From Ailanthus altissimus (lineage: Eukaryota; Streptophyta; Magnoliopsida; Sapindales; Simaroubaceae): a DNA stretch of 64,000 nucleotides. Each line of letters starts with the position of its first letter. Position 1 is the stretch's first letter. The DNA is taken from positions 4,643,001 through 4,707,000 of the forward strand of contig OX327699.1 of NCBI GenBank assembly GCA_946807835.1. The letters are read 5' to 3'. Shown one piece after another: positions 24,291 to 35,759 of the stretch. The notes under the pieces were generated by a model that made no database searches, was not told the DNA's origin, and saw nothing but the letters and a program-made list of their open reading frames with translations. The translations under genes and the position numbers were made by a program.

Positions 24291-24704
24291 GACATGACAT
24301 AAATAAAATTTATTTACATTGATTATCACTTTTAATTTTTATTTATTACTGTCACATGTCCTATGTTTTCAATTATTTAATTTATCTCGTTCCTTTCATA
24401 ATATGAGCTAGATAACAATAATTTAATAACAACACATCAATTTGTACACACAGAATTTATGAAACAGCTTGTATATGTGATAGTACTTGTTGACTTGTGT
24501 TGTCTTAGAACAACGAACTAGATTTGATTGTTTTGAGAACGATAAATAAATTTTTTAAATGAAAAAAAATCATAAATAGATGAAAAATAAAATTGTGATT
24601 GTTTAATTTAATGTGAATTTATATTTATTTTATCGAATGTAGTTAACTCATTTAAATATACTACCGAATCATATATTACATAAAAATAATAAAGAATTTT
24701 AATC

Positions 24705-25908
24705 ATTACAAATGTAATTTTTTTTTAAAGTTAAATGATATATATCATTGATAATATAACAAAGAATTTTTGATATTACAATTAAAAGATTATCAAGATA
24801 CAAAAAAAATGAGTACATATTGAGACTTTTTTTGAATTAGAACTCTTACAAAAAAGAGTACTAATTATACTTGTATAAGGTAAGGATGTCCCTACAATAG
24901 GAACACGACACAAGAAATAATCGACATTTTTGAAAAAAAAAAAATAACAGACCTTTCCGAAAAAAGAAAAATAACAGACCTCGTCAAGAAGAAACATCCA
25001 AATCTCTTAAACAAGTTTAAGAGAGAAATTATTAGGATTTGTTTTAAACATAAAAACTAAATAAAAACCCCACTATTAAACCTCAACAGTAACCACGCAA
25101 AGGGTGACATTGTCGGTGGTAGTTGAGGGGCCCGAGATTATAGAAGGGAAAAAGCGACAATGGTCGGTGGGTGTTCAATGAGGATCAACAAAATTTACCG
25201 AATCACAGATCTTATAATCAAACCAAACAAATGGCCACAATTTCTTTGGTATCTGTGAAGTAACAAGGATTATCAGAGGAACAAGAATTCGGTGACCGGC
25301 AGGGATCGAAACCACGGACTGCACCAACCCGTTCTGGAGTCATCGACGATGCGGTCTAAATGGCTTCGCATGTCGAGGAGCAATGGAACAAAGCTGAGAA
25401 AAATCGGGGACCCAAGCGGTATGACGTGGTTGGGGAACGCTTCAAGAGGGTTAGTGGTCGAACCAACTGCAGTCGCCACTTCAGTCCTACCCGTGCCGAG
25501 CAAAGTCTAGGGCAACAACATAGAGGGTGGCAAAGGTCCGACGATGGGTGCCATAAAGGTGTTTGTGGCAAACCAGAGCAATGGAAGACCAAGAAAGCAT
25601 CGAAGAGTTCGCAGCGACTTTGTCGGAGTCTGAATCAATTCGTTGAAGGATGAGGAAGCGCGTTGGAACTCAAAATGACTTTGCGGAAGCAGGGACGCTT
25701 GACGACGATGATGAGATACATCACGACGCCAAACCGAGAGGAGATGGGAGGATTTACGGGGATAATAAGGAAGATTGGAGGAGAGGGGAAGGGGAGAGGA
25801 GGTCCATCGGAGAGAGGCCGTAAAATGGGCTTCTCTCTAATGAAAACGTTGAGAAGGTGGGTTGCGGCGCCTTTCTTTTTTGTTTGAGAGATTACAAATG
25901 TAATTTTT
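24705..25908 (-). mobile_element. Probable retrocopy insert flanked by 18-bp direct repeats
   Basis: The identical 18-mer ATTACAAATGTAATTTTT stands at 24705-24722 and 25891-25908. Between them lies about 1.17 kb whose right two thirds (25080-25885) are clearly GC-richer than the neighbourhood. Read on the minus strand, it starts directly after the right repeat with CTCTCAAACAAAAAAGAAAG. It passes through C/T-rich leader-like sequence and several short open frames; the longest is 25503-25273, starting MLGTGRTEVATAVG. It ends in AT-rich sequence and a run of 9 A abutting the left repeat. Long target duplication, 3' A-tract and no introns visible suit LINE-mediated retroposition of a transcript. 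The parent gene was not recognised. The 18-mer is partly palindromic and AT-rich, which weakens the argument somewhat. Confidence 0.6.
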
Positions 25909-27508
25909 AATAATAGTCTTAAGAATTTTTTTCTTTTTTTTTAATTAAAATAAGAGATAATAGAATGAGTTGAAGAAGAAGAAATAATAAAAAAAAGTCA
26001 TTTTTTTATTATTTAACTTATTTTTTTTATAAATGTTATTGTATTTAATTGTAAAATTCTCATATAATATTTAAGATATACTTTTATTTTTTTAATTTAA
26101 AACGAGATTGAAAGTATAAGATTTATATCAAAAAATTTAAAATTTTAAAGACGACTTAGTCTTTGAATCAGTTTATATTTTTTAATAAATTGAGCTAGAG
26201 GGAACCGTACTCATCATAAAAATAAAGAACTTAAATGATAATTTCTTTAAAATTATATTCACATCGTAAAAAGTCAATAAAAAGTATCAACTTCTCTCTT
26301 TCACGTCATAAAGCAAAAATTTAAAAGTAATTTTTTTTAAAAAAAAAACAGAACAAAACAAAAGAGAGCAGCCATGGGCACTACGTTGATGGGCATTTTG
26401 TCACATTAGAATAGTGTTATTTTCATGGACTCATTATTTTTAAAAAGAAATGAAGAAAGAAGACAAGAGAGAAAGAGATGCATAATTCTCAATTATGTCA
26501 GCATCCGCTTATCGTCATTGCGTATGTCATTGATTTCGATTCCTTGGCTCAGGTGCGTGCTACAAGTTGTCTTTGAAATGGACTGCTCTACTCCTAATAT
26601 TTGTTTTTAATCCCAACGCGTCTACTGTAATAAAATTAAATAAAAAAATAAGATGAAAATCCAAAACTAACGATCTGAAAAACCAAGAAAATGAACATAT
26701 AACAGTATAGTTGTTGTTCATTGTTTTTACCTTTTTTTATTTATTTATTTATAAAAAAGTCTAATGAAGATTTGTTTTAAGTTGTTCAGATATTTTATTT
26801 GGGATATAGACAGTTTATTTCTTTTAATTGATTAAATAAATACTTTGATCCAATTAATTAGATCCTATATAAATAATTTAGTCTCAATTAATTAATTTTA
26901 TTTATTTATTTAGACGGTACAAGGGCAATAACATAACTCTTTTGTGAAGTTTTATATTTATGACTGACATAAAATTTTAAATTTCATAATCTATATATTA
27001 AAATAGTCATTATTTCAAGCATTGAAATACAAAAGAATAATGAAGAAGCCTTTTAGGATGGTGGCCACAATAACATTATTATTATTAAACAATTGCACTT
27101 TATGTTGTTGCCACCATCATTAGAATTAGGGTTCATGATTTACTCGATGATGATGATGGTAGCGCATTATAACACATCATTGTTTGATAGTATTTTGTTG
27201 ATAAAAACATAGTTATTATTATATAGATTAAGAGATTTAGAATTTGATGTTATAAATAGTGAGTTGACACCGTCGTCGACGATGACAATCAACTACTAGC
27301 CCTCGAGAATGATGGCAATAAATGTTGAATTTTTATTTTTTTATTTTTAATTATTAAATTTTAATTAATTAATCTTAATTTAAAGCTTTTAGTTATTATT
27401 ACATTTAAACTAATAAATAAACTTATTAACGAATTTTAAAAAAATTAATATATATAATATTGTGTTATACTTATTTAAAATAAATTATAGTTAAATACAA
27501 AATTTAAA
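25909..27508. other. AT-rich intergenic stretch, no gene seen
   Basis: Mostly low-complexity A/T sequence. The frame at 26425-26610 has no recognisable domain and is not supported. A hairpin-forming segment at 27057-27122 is listed separately. Confidence 0.6.
27057..27122. other. Imperfect hairpin (about 20-bp arms)
   Basis: The arms GGATGGTGGCCACAATAACAT and TATGTTGTTGCCACCATCAT pair over about 18 positions with one mismatch and a small bulge, around a loop of about 24 nt. It could fold in RNA or be the remains of a small fold-back element. There is no evidence of expression. Confidence 0.5.
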
Positions 27509-28664
27509 GGGTAAAAGACATTTTTGTCTATCAAATTTAATATAATTCTCAATTTTGTCTCATGAGTTTTATAAAAAAAAATTAATTTAATTTAATTTTA
27601 ATCAATTAATAAAATTCTATTAGATTTGATTAAAAATATTTTTTGACAGTATTTTGATAATTTTGTCCTCAATTATTATATTAGTTAAAAATAGTGATGT
27701 GAGTGCACTATACAATGTACATGTGTTAATTATTAATGGACCATTAAAAAATAAAAAAGACATGTAGCACGCTTTAAAATGTTTAAATTTTAATATTCAT
27801 TAAAAATTTATTTTATAATTAAAAAATATTAAAATAAATAAAACTCTGCTGGAACCACCAACAAATATGATTGGTCGTCGCTGGTCATCATCAATTATCG
27901 AATTTTAGTGATAAAAATAATTAAAATTTGCGTCATTGAATTCTATTTTTTTATCTACACAATAGTTGTGTCATTTTTATCAAAGAAAAACAAGAAAATG
28001 GTAAACAATAACCAAAAATAGGGGAAGGGTGCTGCGGCCACCGCGTGCCATTCTCAAACTGTGGGGCGGTGACGTGCATTGCTCCCACCACGTGATAGAT
28101 TGGCAGCTGATCTGTCTAATGGTGGGGGCGATGTTGTTGGCTAGAGATCGCCAACCCATGGTGGTGGGCGGCAGCCACCATCGTTCGCTGTCGAACGGTG
28201 GGACGGTGGCCTACACTGCCCTTCCGTTCGTCGACTACCTCCGGCCCGTGGTGGTTAGCGGTGAACGGTGATGGCCGTCACCTTCCACCATATTCTTCCT
28301 CACTTTTGACACATTTACAGTGCTCCATTGACAAAAAAAATCTTATCGTTGCGTAGATCACAAAATTTTGAGTCTAATGATGTCAATTTTGAATCAAATC
28401 ACAATTTATCATTGACGGTCAGTCAGCCACTAACGACATCGGCCACTGACCAGCTGCTCCCTTTTTATTTAATTATTTTAGTGACTAATTGGTGATTGAC
28501 ATATGAATATTTTGTATCAGCCTATCTCAAAATTTTGTGTGAAGTGACAATTTTACCCCTCTAGTGTTAAAATTAACAAACTAGAACAAAATTAAATTTT
28601 TTAAAATTTGTGGGATAAATGTGAGAATTATGTCATACTTGAAAGACAAAAATGTCCTTTGTCC
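27509..28664. mobile_element. Non-autonomous MULE-like element with GC-rich core
   Basis: The left end (GGGTAAAAGACATTTTTGTC, 27509) and the reverse complement of the right end (GGACAAAGGACATTTTTGTC, ending 28664) match well for 20 bp and remain similar for about 80 bp. Flanks AAATTTAAA and AATATCAAA agree at 6 of 9 positions, as a worn 9-bp target duplication might. The interior has no transposase. A markedly GC-rich segment at about 28030-28285 has recurring GGTGG and CCACC motifs and an 80-residue open frame (28029-28271) without a recognised domain. A GC-rich core in an AT-rich MULE is reminiscent of Pack-MULE gene-fragment capture, but no donor gene was recognised. Confidence 0.65.
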
Positions 28665-29066
28665 AATATCAAATATAATTAAAATTTTAAGGGTAATACT
28701 TTTAAAAGAAACATAATATTAATTTATGGTTTGTTTTAATTAGAAAGGGTGGATAAAAATTTAGGATCTCTAAGATGCACTACAAACTCTTTTACCATTG
28801 GGCCATTTAAGCAAGTGCATATTAATTTATTATTTTAATATAATATAATTAAAATTTTTAATAATATAAATATTAGTGAATGAATGAAATTGTATCGCAT
28901 GTCGGAAGTTAGGTTCATTCCACACTTAAATCAAAAAGATAATTAAGTAATGATAACAAAGGGCATAAATATAATCCATCTAAATTTACCAAAAAAAAAA
29001 AAAAAAACTAATGATTTGAAGCTAAAATAATTAAGACTTAAATGTCTATTTGATTAAACTTAAGGA
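28665..29066. other. AT-rich intergenic stretch, no gene seen
   Basis: Low-complexity A/T sequence with a poly-A run near 28991-29006. No feature supported. Confidence 0.6.
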
Positions 29067-29419
29067 TAATAATGGGGCGAGGTGACGGGCGGGGAGGCTT
29101 TTCTTATATCCCACCCCATTTATTATTTTAAATCCCATCTGACTTCATTCTTTATAAAAATTTAACAAGGGATGGGGAATCTTCACGTGGGGAATGACTT
29201 TTTCATCCCCGTCCCATTCTCTATTTTTATTTATTAATATTAATTTATATTCACAAATTTTAATAATATAAAATTAATCTATATTATGATAAAAAGAAAT
29301 CAAACTAACAAGTTAGAATAATATGATAATATCCTTAAATAATGTGAATAATAAATAAACAAAAAAATATTTTAGTGTTTAGTATCACCAATCTTTTTAT
29401 TAATTGCTTCAAGTAATAC

Positions 29420-29558
29420 TACACATCCCAAGTTATATCTCAAGTAATGATGTGTCAAGATATCATTGGGTAGTTAAATAGTGTGAACTCATTACACCAT
29501 TTCACCATCAAATGATTATTTGACACATAATTACTTAGGATATAACTTAGGATGTATA
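29420..29558. mobile_element. Fold-back MITE, about 135 bp, TA-flanked
   Basis: Almost the whole element is one inverted repeat. The left arm reads CACATCCCAAGTTATATCTC, AAGTAATGATGTGTCAAGAT. The right arm, complemented, reads TACATCCTAAGTTATATCCT, AAGTAATTATGTGTCAAATA. Pairing continues towards the centre near 29489. TA dinucleotides sit at both edges (29420-29421 and 29557-29558), which fits a Tc1/mariner-type target duplication. It is non-coding and nested in the 29.07-30.26 kb element. Confidence 0.8.
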
Positions 29559-29828
29559 CTATTATTCATTTGCTTCATTTTCTCTCATTAAAAGTCATGA
29601 GATTAAGATTGCATTTTTACAAAATAAATAAACTACTTTTAACTTTTTATTAACTTCATTGAGATAATGTAATAAATAGTTTAACATAATTAAATTTACA
29701 AGAAATTAGATTGAAGTTTACCTCATTTGTATTTTCAATAAATGCGTGACATTGAGTTTTTATAAAAAAACTTGAATCTTAACCCGATAATAAAAACAAA
29801 CCATAGGAACTAGTTGGTTAAAATCAAA

Positions 29829-29868
29829 TAAAATTAAAAAAAATTAAAATTAAAATTAAAATTAAAAT
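29829..29868. repeat. (AAAATT)n hexanucleotide repeat
   Basis: A tandem AAAATT run of about six units, slightly irregular at its start. Confidence 0.85.
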
Positions 29869-30262
29869 TTTCAAATAATATATAATTATATCATACCTTT
29901 AATTTTATCTCATAACTAATTTTGAGCCCACATCAAACTTTCAATATTTTTGGATGTAATATGTTATGATGAAGACTTACAAATCTAATTATTAAAATAT
30001 TTCCTAGTAACTTAGTTAAATACAAATTATAAAATAAAATTTGATAAATTATATAAATATATACTAAATATTACATTTAATATATTCATATAAAACAGAA
30101 GGTGGAGATGGGGTAGGGAGGGTAAATTTCATCCCCGCCCCTTTAATAATTTGAGAAATAATATTTTTTCATACCTCACTCCATTTTCATAAAAATCACC
30201 CTATACCCACCTAATTTGGGGTAGGGCCCTACAAAGTCCTATCCCCGCAGAGCATTTTGTCA

Positions 30263-32139
30263 TCTTTAATCAAATTAGAAGAATAAACTATCCATATCTC
30301 TTTTAATTTATTATTTTGATAACAAATGACATCATCTTATCTTATTTTACATAATAACACTTTTCCCTCTAAATTTCGGTATGTACCATTTTTAGTCCTT
30401 TTTATTAGCTAAAAATATTAGTTTAAAAAATTTGACTAGTGTGACTTATAAAACACAAGGCTATTCTTAATTTTTTTTTAAAAAAAGAAAAAGAAAATAA
30501 TAAAGAAACTTAAAATCATGATTAACTTATAAAAGATACCATTATTCTTAAAAAGACAAAAAATGAAAAATTTTATACACTAAATCTGAATTGATAATTG
30601 TTTGGGGCGGTTTTAGGAGATAATGAAGTGGCAGAATTTTACTAGTTGTAATAATTCTGTAGTGAAATGACAAGTTGTATAGAAGATACGACTTGGGCTC
30701 GAATGATGGATCTCAACCTCTTATCCATGTGAGTTAGAGAGTAAACTAGATTTCTGAAAATATTATTGAGTCCAAGAAACCTAGTATTTAGAATTTTCTT
30801 TGGCTGTCTTGAGTGAAAATAACTTTTACGATTAAATCCATTCCCAAACTAGGATAGATGTGAGAGCTGAGCTTGCATCACAAATAAAAGAGACATACGT
30901 GTTGCGATAGTTGTTTAAGGGTTGTAATGAGTATTCTAGACCTATATAAGGTGCTTAATGCATAATGTAAGGCTAGGATTTAAGACCGTAAGAACTTAAT
31001 TTTATAGATTAGAAAGAACTTGCCTTTTAAACTTTATATGAATTCTTTGAGATATGTTTATGAAGGTTTTATGGCCTGGAATGAGCACAAAGTTGTTGTT
31101 TCACTTTAGTTTTATAGTGAAGAATATGAAAGCAATGTATAAGTTATTGTGTTTGTTAAGGAAGTACTAGGGCAAATATGGTGGTCAAAAGATGTGAATT
31201 ATGATGAATGATGCCTTTTTACATGTGAAACCAGGCTTTTTATGGTGTTAAGATTTTGTGCTAAGTCAGGACTCTTTATTTAACCCCTAGTCCTTCTAAA
31301 ATCTAGTTTATTTGACAATTTTTACCTTTATTAAAATAGAAAAACAAATTTAATAAATAAAAGAGATAAGATTTTGATTTTATTATGGATAAAAGACTAT
31401 TACGTGAATTAGTTACTAAATTGGATAAAAAAAAGTTACATTTTCTTATTTTACAAGGAATTTGAAGGCCAAATAATTGTTTTTTTTTTTTTGGCTTGTG
31501 TTTTTCCATTAGTTTTACATATAGGCTTACTTTTGTTTTGGGTTAAGTACCACCAAGTAGACCTTAGCATAGGGTTCCTCATACTTTGGGTCTTACTTAG
31601 TGCAAACTTATTCCTATTAAACCACATCTCATAGGTTAAACATCATAAAGTGATATAGGCCCGTGTGTCTTATCTTGTTGAACGTTCATAGATTTATATG
31701 TGGACTTAGACTTGAGCCTTTGTAGATTTTTATACATCAATAATAAAATATTTTTATAAAGGAAAAAAAAATTAAAAATTAAACATTTAAACACTTAAAC
31801 TCATTAGCACAAATTAGATATTTTATAATGACAAAATTATGCATGAAATAACAAAAAACTATTCTAGTACAAAAATAAAAAATTTATAGATAATTAAGGT
31901 TGAGGTTTTTTTCCTTTTTTAAAAAAAAAACACGATTGTATTTTTTTTAGTAACTTACAAATTAAAAAATTATGATACTTAAATTAAAAAAATTGACATA
32001 TGTTGTTGTTGCTATTTTTGTTAGAATAGATTAACATATTTTATACATATTATTTAGACTTTTTTAGACTTAATATTTGTTCATTTAAAGGATAATATTA
32101 GGCTTTTTATATGATTTATTATCATTTTATAGGTATGAA
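30263..32139. other. Unassigned non-coding stretch
   Basis: No gene supported. 30600-31260 and 31500-31735 are less AT-biased and look like old transposon sequence (for example CTATATAAGG near 30940, a possible TATA motif), but no termini or coding motifs could be identified. Confidence 0.4.
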
Positions 32140-33395
32140 GTCAATGGAGTTGTTTGGAATAAAAATTTAAGGAAAATAAGTAAAATTGACAAATTTAAAC
32201 AGAAATTTGCTACAATACCAGCGCTGTAGCTAAGATCTCAATCACGTCAATGTTTCTAGTGCTGAGGTGCTAAGAAACTAGCTCCACGACGATGTGAACA
32301 GTAGTGTATAAATAGTACTTTTTACACACAGTGTCGATATGGGCATAAAAAAGAAAAAGCTAGTCTCACTAATATTTGATGTTTTACTCTAATTAGAAGA
32401 CTAAAAGACTTATAAATAGAAGATAAAAAAATCTATTTCAAAAATTAAGAAGAGAGAGAAAGAAGGAGAAGATAAAGAAGAAGAAGGGAGAAGAAAGAGC
32501 ATAAGAGAAAGCAATTTTTTAGAGAGAGAGCGAGAGCAACTTTTGGAGGATCAAGAAGACTAGAATATTAAAGATTGTAGGAAAATTAGTTTTGTCTCTT
32601 CAACTATTTATCTTTCTAGTTTCATAATTTTCATGAAGTTTTTTCTTAATAAGCCATCATAAACTAAATTTTTATCTAAGGTTACAACTTTAAACTCAAT
32701 ATATGATTGAATTTAAATTATTTTTTTATTTTTATGAACTCTATAGTAGAAAATTTCAATTATTCTATGCTGAATACTTTTTAGTTACTTGATCATTAAT
32801 TAGATTTTTGTGGGAACCCTAATAAACTTGATGAATGAATTTAGGTGTTGGCCTTGAATAATTTGATATATGATCATAGTATAACAATTATGAGTTTTAT
32901 GTGGGTTAGACATATACCTACATAGCATATATGGTATTAATAGATCAGTTCTTAATCAATCTCATTCCCATCTAATTTTCATAGACATATAGGTAATTGT
33001 TGGGGTAAGATATAGTCATTCGACTATTGAAAAAGGCTTGTGATTATATTAGGGATCTAGCAAACAATTCATATTGAGAGATTAACTTAAGAAAAGATTA
33101 ATTAGTTCTATAACATATCGAGGGATAGTTGTAATCTCAAGTTTTATCTATTATTGGTGATTATATTTTGTTATCTTTAGTCTTATTTTGATTGTTAGTT
33201 TTCTATTTTTATTTTAGATTAGATTACTTATCTTTTGATTTTCATTCGTTTGAATAAAAGTAAGAAGGCATAATCTTAGCACTTAACATAACAATAATGA
33301 AAATTGCTCATTGGAATGATAATTTACTCACTTTTTATTACTTATTCATGATAGTGTGCACTTGCACTTTAGTATAACACAACACCAATCTGCAC
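32140..33395 (+). mobile_element. LTR-like remnant, probably Ty3-gypsy
   Basis: The block contains a purine-rich leader (32440-32560, AAGAAGAGAG-type), long T-rich tracts and a 3' part ending GATAGTGTGCACTTGCACTTTAG (33353-33374). That ending resembles the terminal region of plant Tat/Athila-type gypsy LTRs as I know them. No terminal dinucleotides, target duplication or protein remnant were found. Confidence 0.35.
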
Positions 33396-34620
33396 GGAGG
33401 GCCAATTAGAAGGGGTTAGCATCCCTAAGAATAGGCCAAGATTCAAGAACTCTAGAAGATCTGAGGTCCAAGATCTAGGACTCTAGAAGATCTAAGGTTC
33501 AAGATCCAAGGACTCTAGAAGATCTAAGGTTCAAGATCCAAGGACTCTAGAAAATTCGAGGCATAAGATACGAGGACTATGAAAAGTCTACGGTCTAGGA
33601 TCAGAGGACTCTAGAAAAATTTAGGCCTAAGATTTGAGGTTTAAAATCAAAAACCCTGGAAGATCCAAGGTCCAAGATGCAAGGCTCTGAAAGGTTTGAG
33701 GCCTTTTGCTAAAAACTACAATCATTTAAAGTACAGAGGTTGGTATCAAGGATTCACTTTTCAAAGCCAATCGACACCATGAGACAAGAAATCCTCAATA
33801 ACTTAGAACAATGGTTGTCAAGTCAACGTCTGAGAAAAACCCCAAGAACCATCCCATGGAGAATGAACTCATGTTGCTTGTAGAACTTAGAGGGAGGACA
33901 TTATGATCTCTGCGTCTCCTATAAGCACGCGCATGCAAAGCACCAATGCTGACAACGTCTAAAACTTTTAACTACCCGCATAATCAAAGACATTTAATAA
34001 CTGCCTTCTAAAAGCTTATAAAAAGGAAACTCAAATATTAAAGGGAAGGAGACAAAATCTAGCAATTTCTCTTTACAACATTTTCTCTTGGTTGTAAGTA
34101 AATTATTTAATCATTTATGTTACTATATTCACAAAAGAGAATCCTAAACTAACTTAAGTATCAAAGAGTTCTTGTTGACAACAAATTCAACATCTTTCCA
34201 ATATATTTTGTGATTGTAGATTGAAAAGACACATCTCATCAAGAATAGAAGTATCAAAGATTTCGAGAACTAGAGATAACCTCATAGAAACTAGATGTCA
34301 TTCGAGTAGAGAATAGAAGGAATTGAGTTAATTTAAGAACATTGATTCCAAGGACTAAAAAGGGACCTCATAGAGACTAAAGGTGATCTGGGCAAACAAT
34401 GTAGAGAACTGGGTAAATTCAAGAACTGTGAACCATATTTAAAGCCTAAAATCAAGATTGTCCAATAGAGTCTTTATGACTAGGAAACACCTCTTCTCGA
34501 CTATAAAATTAGTGCAAACAATTTCATGAACATTTAAACCCTACTATAAAAATGATACTATTCCCATAATATTAATAAATTTATTTGTTGATTCCTTCAG
34601 AGAAATGGTATCAATAGTTA
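33396..34620. other. LTR-like or satellite-bearing non-coding block with TATA motif
   Basis: It starts with the 32-bp tandem repeat (33449-33706). A promoter-like TATAAAAAGG follows at 34018-34027, with sequence of LTR R-region character after it (T-rich CTCTTGGTTGTAAG). Two similar segments with AGAACT...GACCTCATAGAGACTA occur near 34265-34310 and 34345-34395. A retrotransposon LTR is plausible, but ends were not found. Confidence 0.35.
33449..33706 (+). repeat. 32-bp tandem repeat, about 8 units
   Basis: The unit starts ACTCTAGAAGATCTAAGG and ends TTCAAGATCCAAGG (32 bp). Units 2 and 3 are identical, and divergence grows to both sides, most strongly to the right. This is the pattern of an array whose centre was most recently amplified. 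Confidence 0.9.
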
Positions 34621-35759
34621 CCATCATCACCAACACTCGATTCTTATTTGTTGCCAAATGGTAGTTAAAATTTCTACCACCTTGGATCATTGTTTTTCAA
34701 AAATGACAAATATTGTTGTACTACCATTGTGATTGTGTATATCAAAAGTAAATTAATTATAACATATTTAATAATCGATATCAAGTTCTAATAGTTAATT
34801 TTTAAAGATTTTTTTATAATATTATTGAATTATATTTTTTCAAAATTAGTCCTTTTGTTTTATCAATTTTCTTTTTTAGTCACCTTCAAATTGGCTAATT
34901 TTTATTAGTCAAAAATAAAGAAATCAAAACAATTATACCTCCAACCCTAAAAAAATTTAAAGAACACACATACTCTCAAATCAAATGCATCTCAACAAAA
35001 TTTCGGCCAACGCAAAGATTTGGGAGTTGATAATGTGTAGATCAGGTGTTGCACAACATATTCACCAGTTGAAATTTCAAAATTTTGAAAATAACCAATC
35101 TTGGTAAGTTTTTTTTGGATATTAGAAAAAAATTTGATTTGCATTATAAATGAGTTAGAACTTGCAATTAGGCTTGAAAATAGGTGAAATAGATGAATTA
35201 CACTTTAAAAAAGGGTTAAAAAAATGGGAAAAATATTAAAATCTAGCAAAAAATAGCTTTTTTTGCAAGAATCTTGAATGCAGATTACAATTAGAGTTTC
35301 GTAGGCTGCGAAATGCCCTCGTGAAATCCCTGCCTTAGGTGTGGTTTCATGGACCCATCATTTCACATGAGCATTACACAAGATGCGAAACGATAGCGTG
35401 TGGGCATTCATATACCCCAGGTCCCGCGATGTGCATTTTCATAGGCCATGTGTCATACCCAGAATATGCCACGTGGCATGCACCTTAAAATTTTCATTTT
35501 TTCAGAATAGGAAAAAAATTTATAAAAAATATTTTAGATATCAGTAAATTCATAATAATAATAAAATAATGTTTTAAAATAGAATTAATTATTATTTAAT
35601 TTAATAATTAATTGATTTGTTATATAAATTAAATCTATATTTTAAAATAATAATTTACTAAAATAATGTAATAATGTATGTGAGTTAATTTAATGTGTAT
35701 ATTTGTTATTTATTAATAATTATTTTAATTTTTTTTAGTGTATTTTTACAAAAAAAATA

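Larger units (their letters stand above)
29067..30262. mobile_element. Element with GC-rich ends, about 1.2 kb, superfamily uncertain
   Basis: Both ends carry G-rich or C-rich blocks otherwise foreign to this AT-rich region. The left end has GGGGCGAGGTGACGGGCGGG with ATCCCCGTCCCATTC near 29206. The right end has CATCCCCGCCCC near 30130 and GGGGTAGGGCCC...ATCCCCGC near 30220-30250. The C-rich and G-rich tracts lie in roughly mirrored order, as in a worn inverted-repeat element. The AT-rich middle has no coding sequence but contains a fold-back MITE. No convincing target duplication was found, so the ends are approximate. Confidence 0.45.

Noticed and set aside
28029..28271. 80-residue frame in the GC-rich MULE core as a gene
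   Set aside because: No domain recognised and no splice or promoter signals. Kept only as possible captured sequence.
33449..33706. CRISPR-like array
   Set aside because: Units are directly adjacent without unique spacers, and the sequence is plant nuclear.
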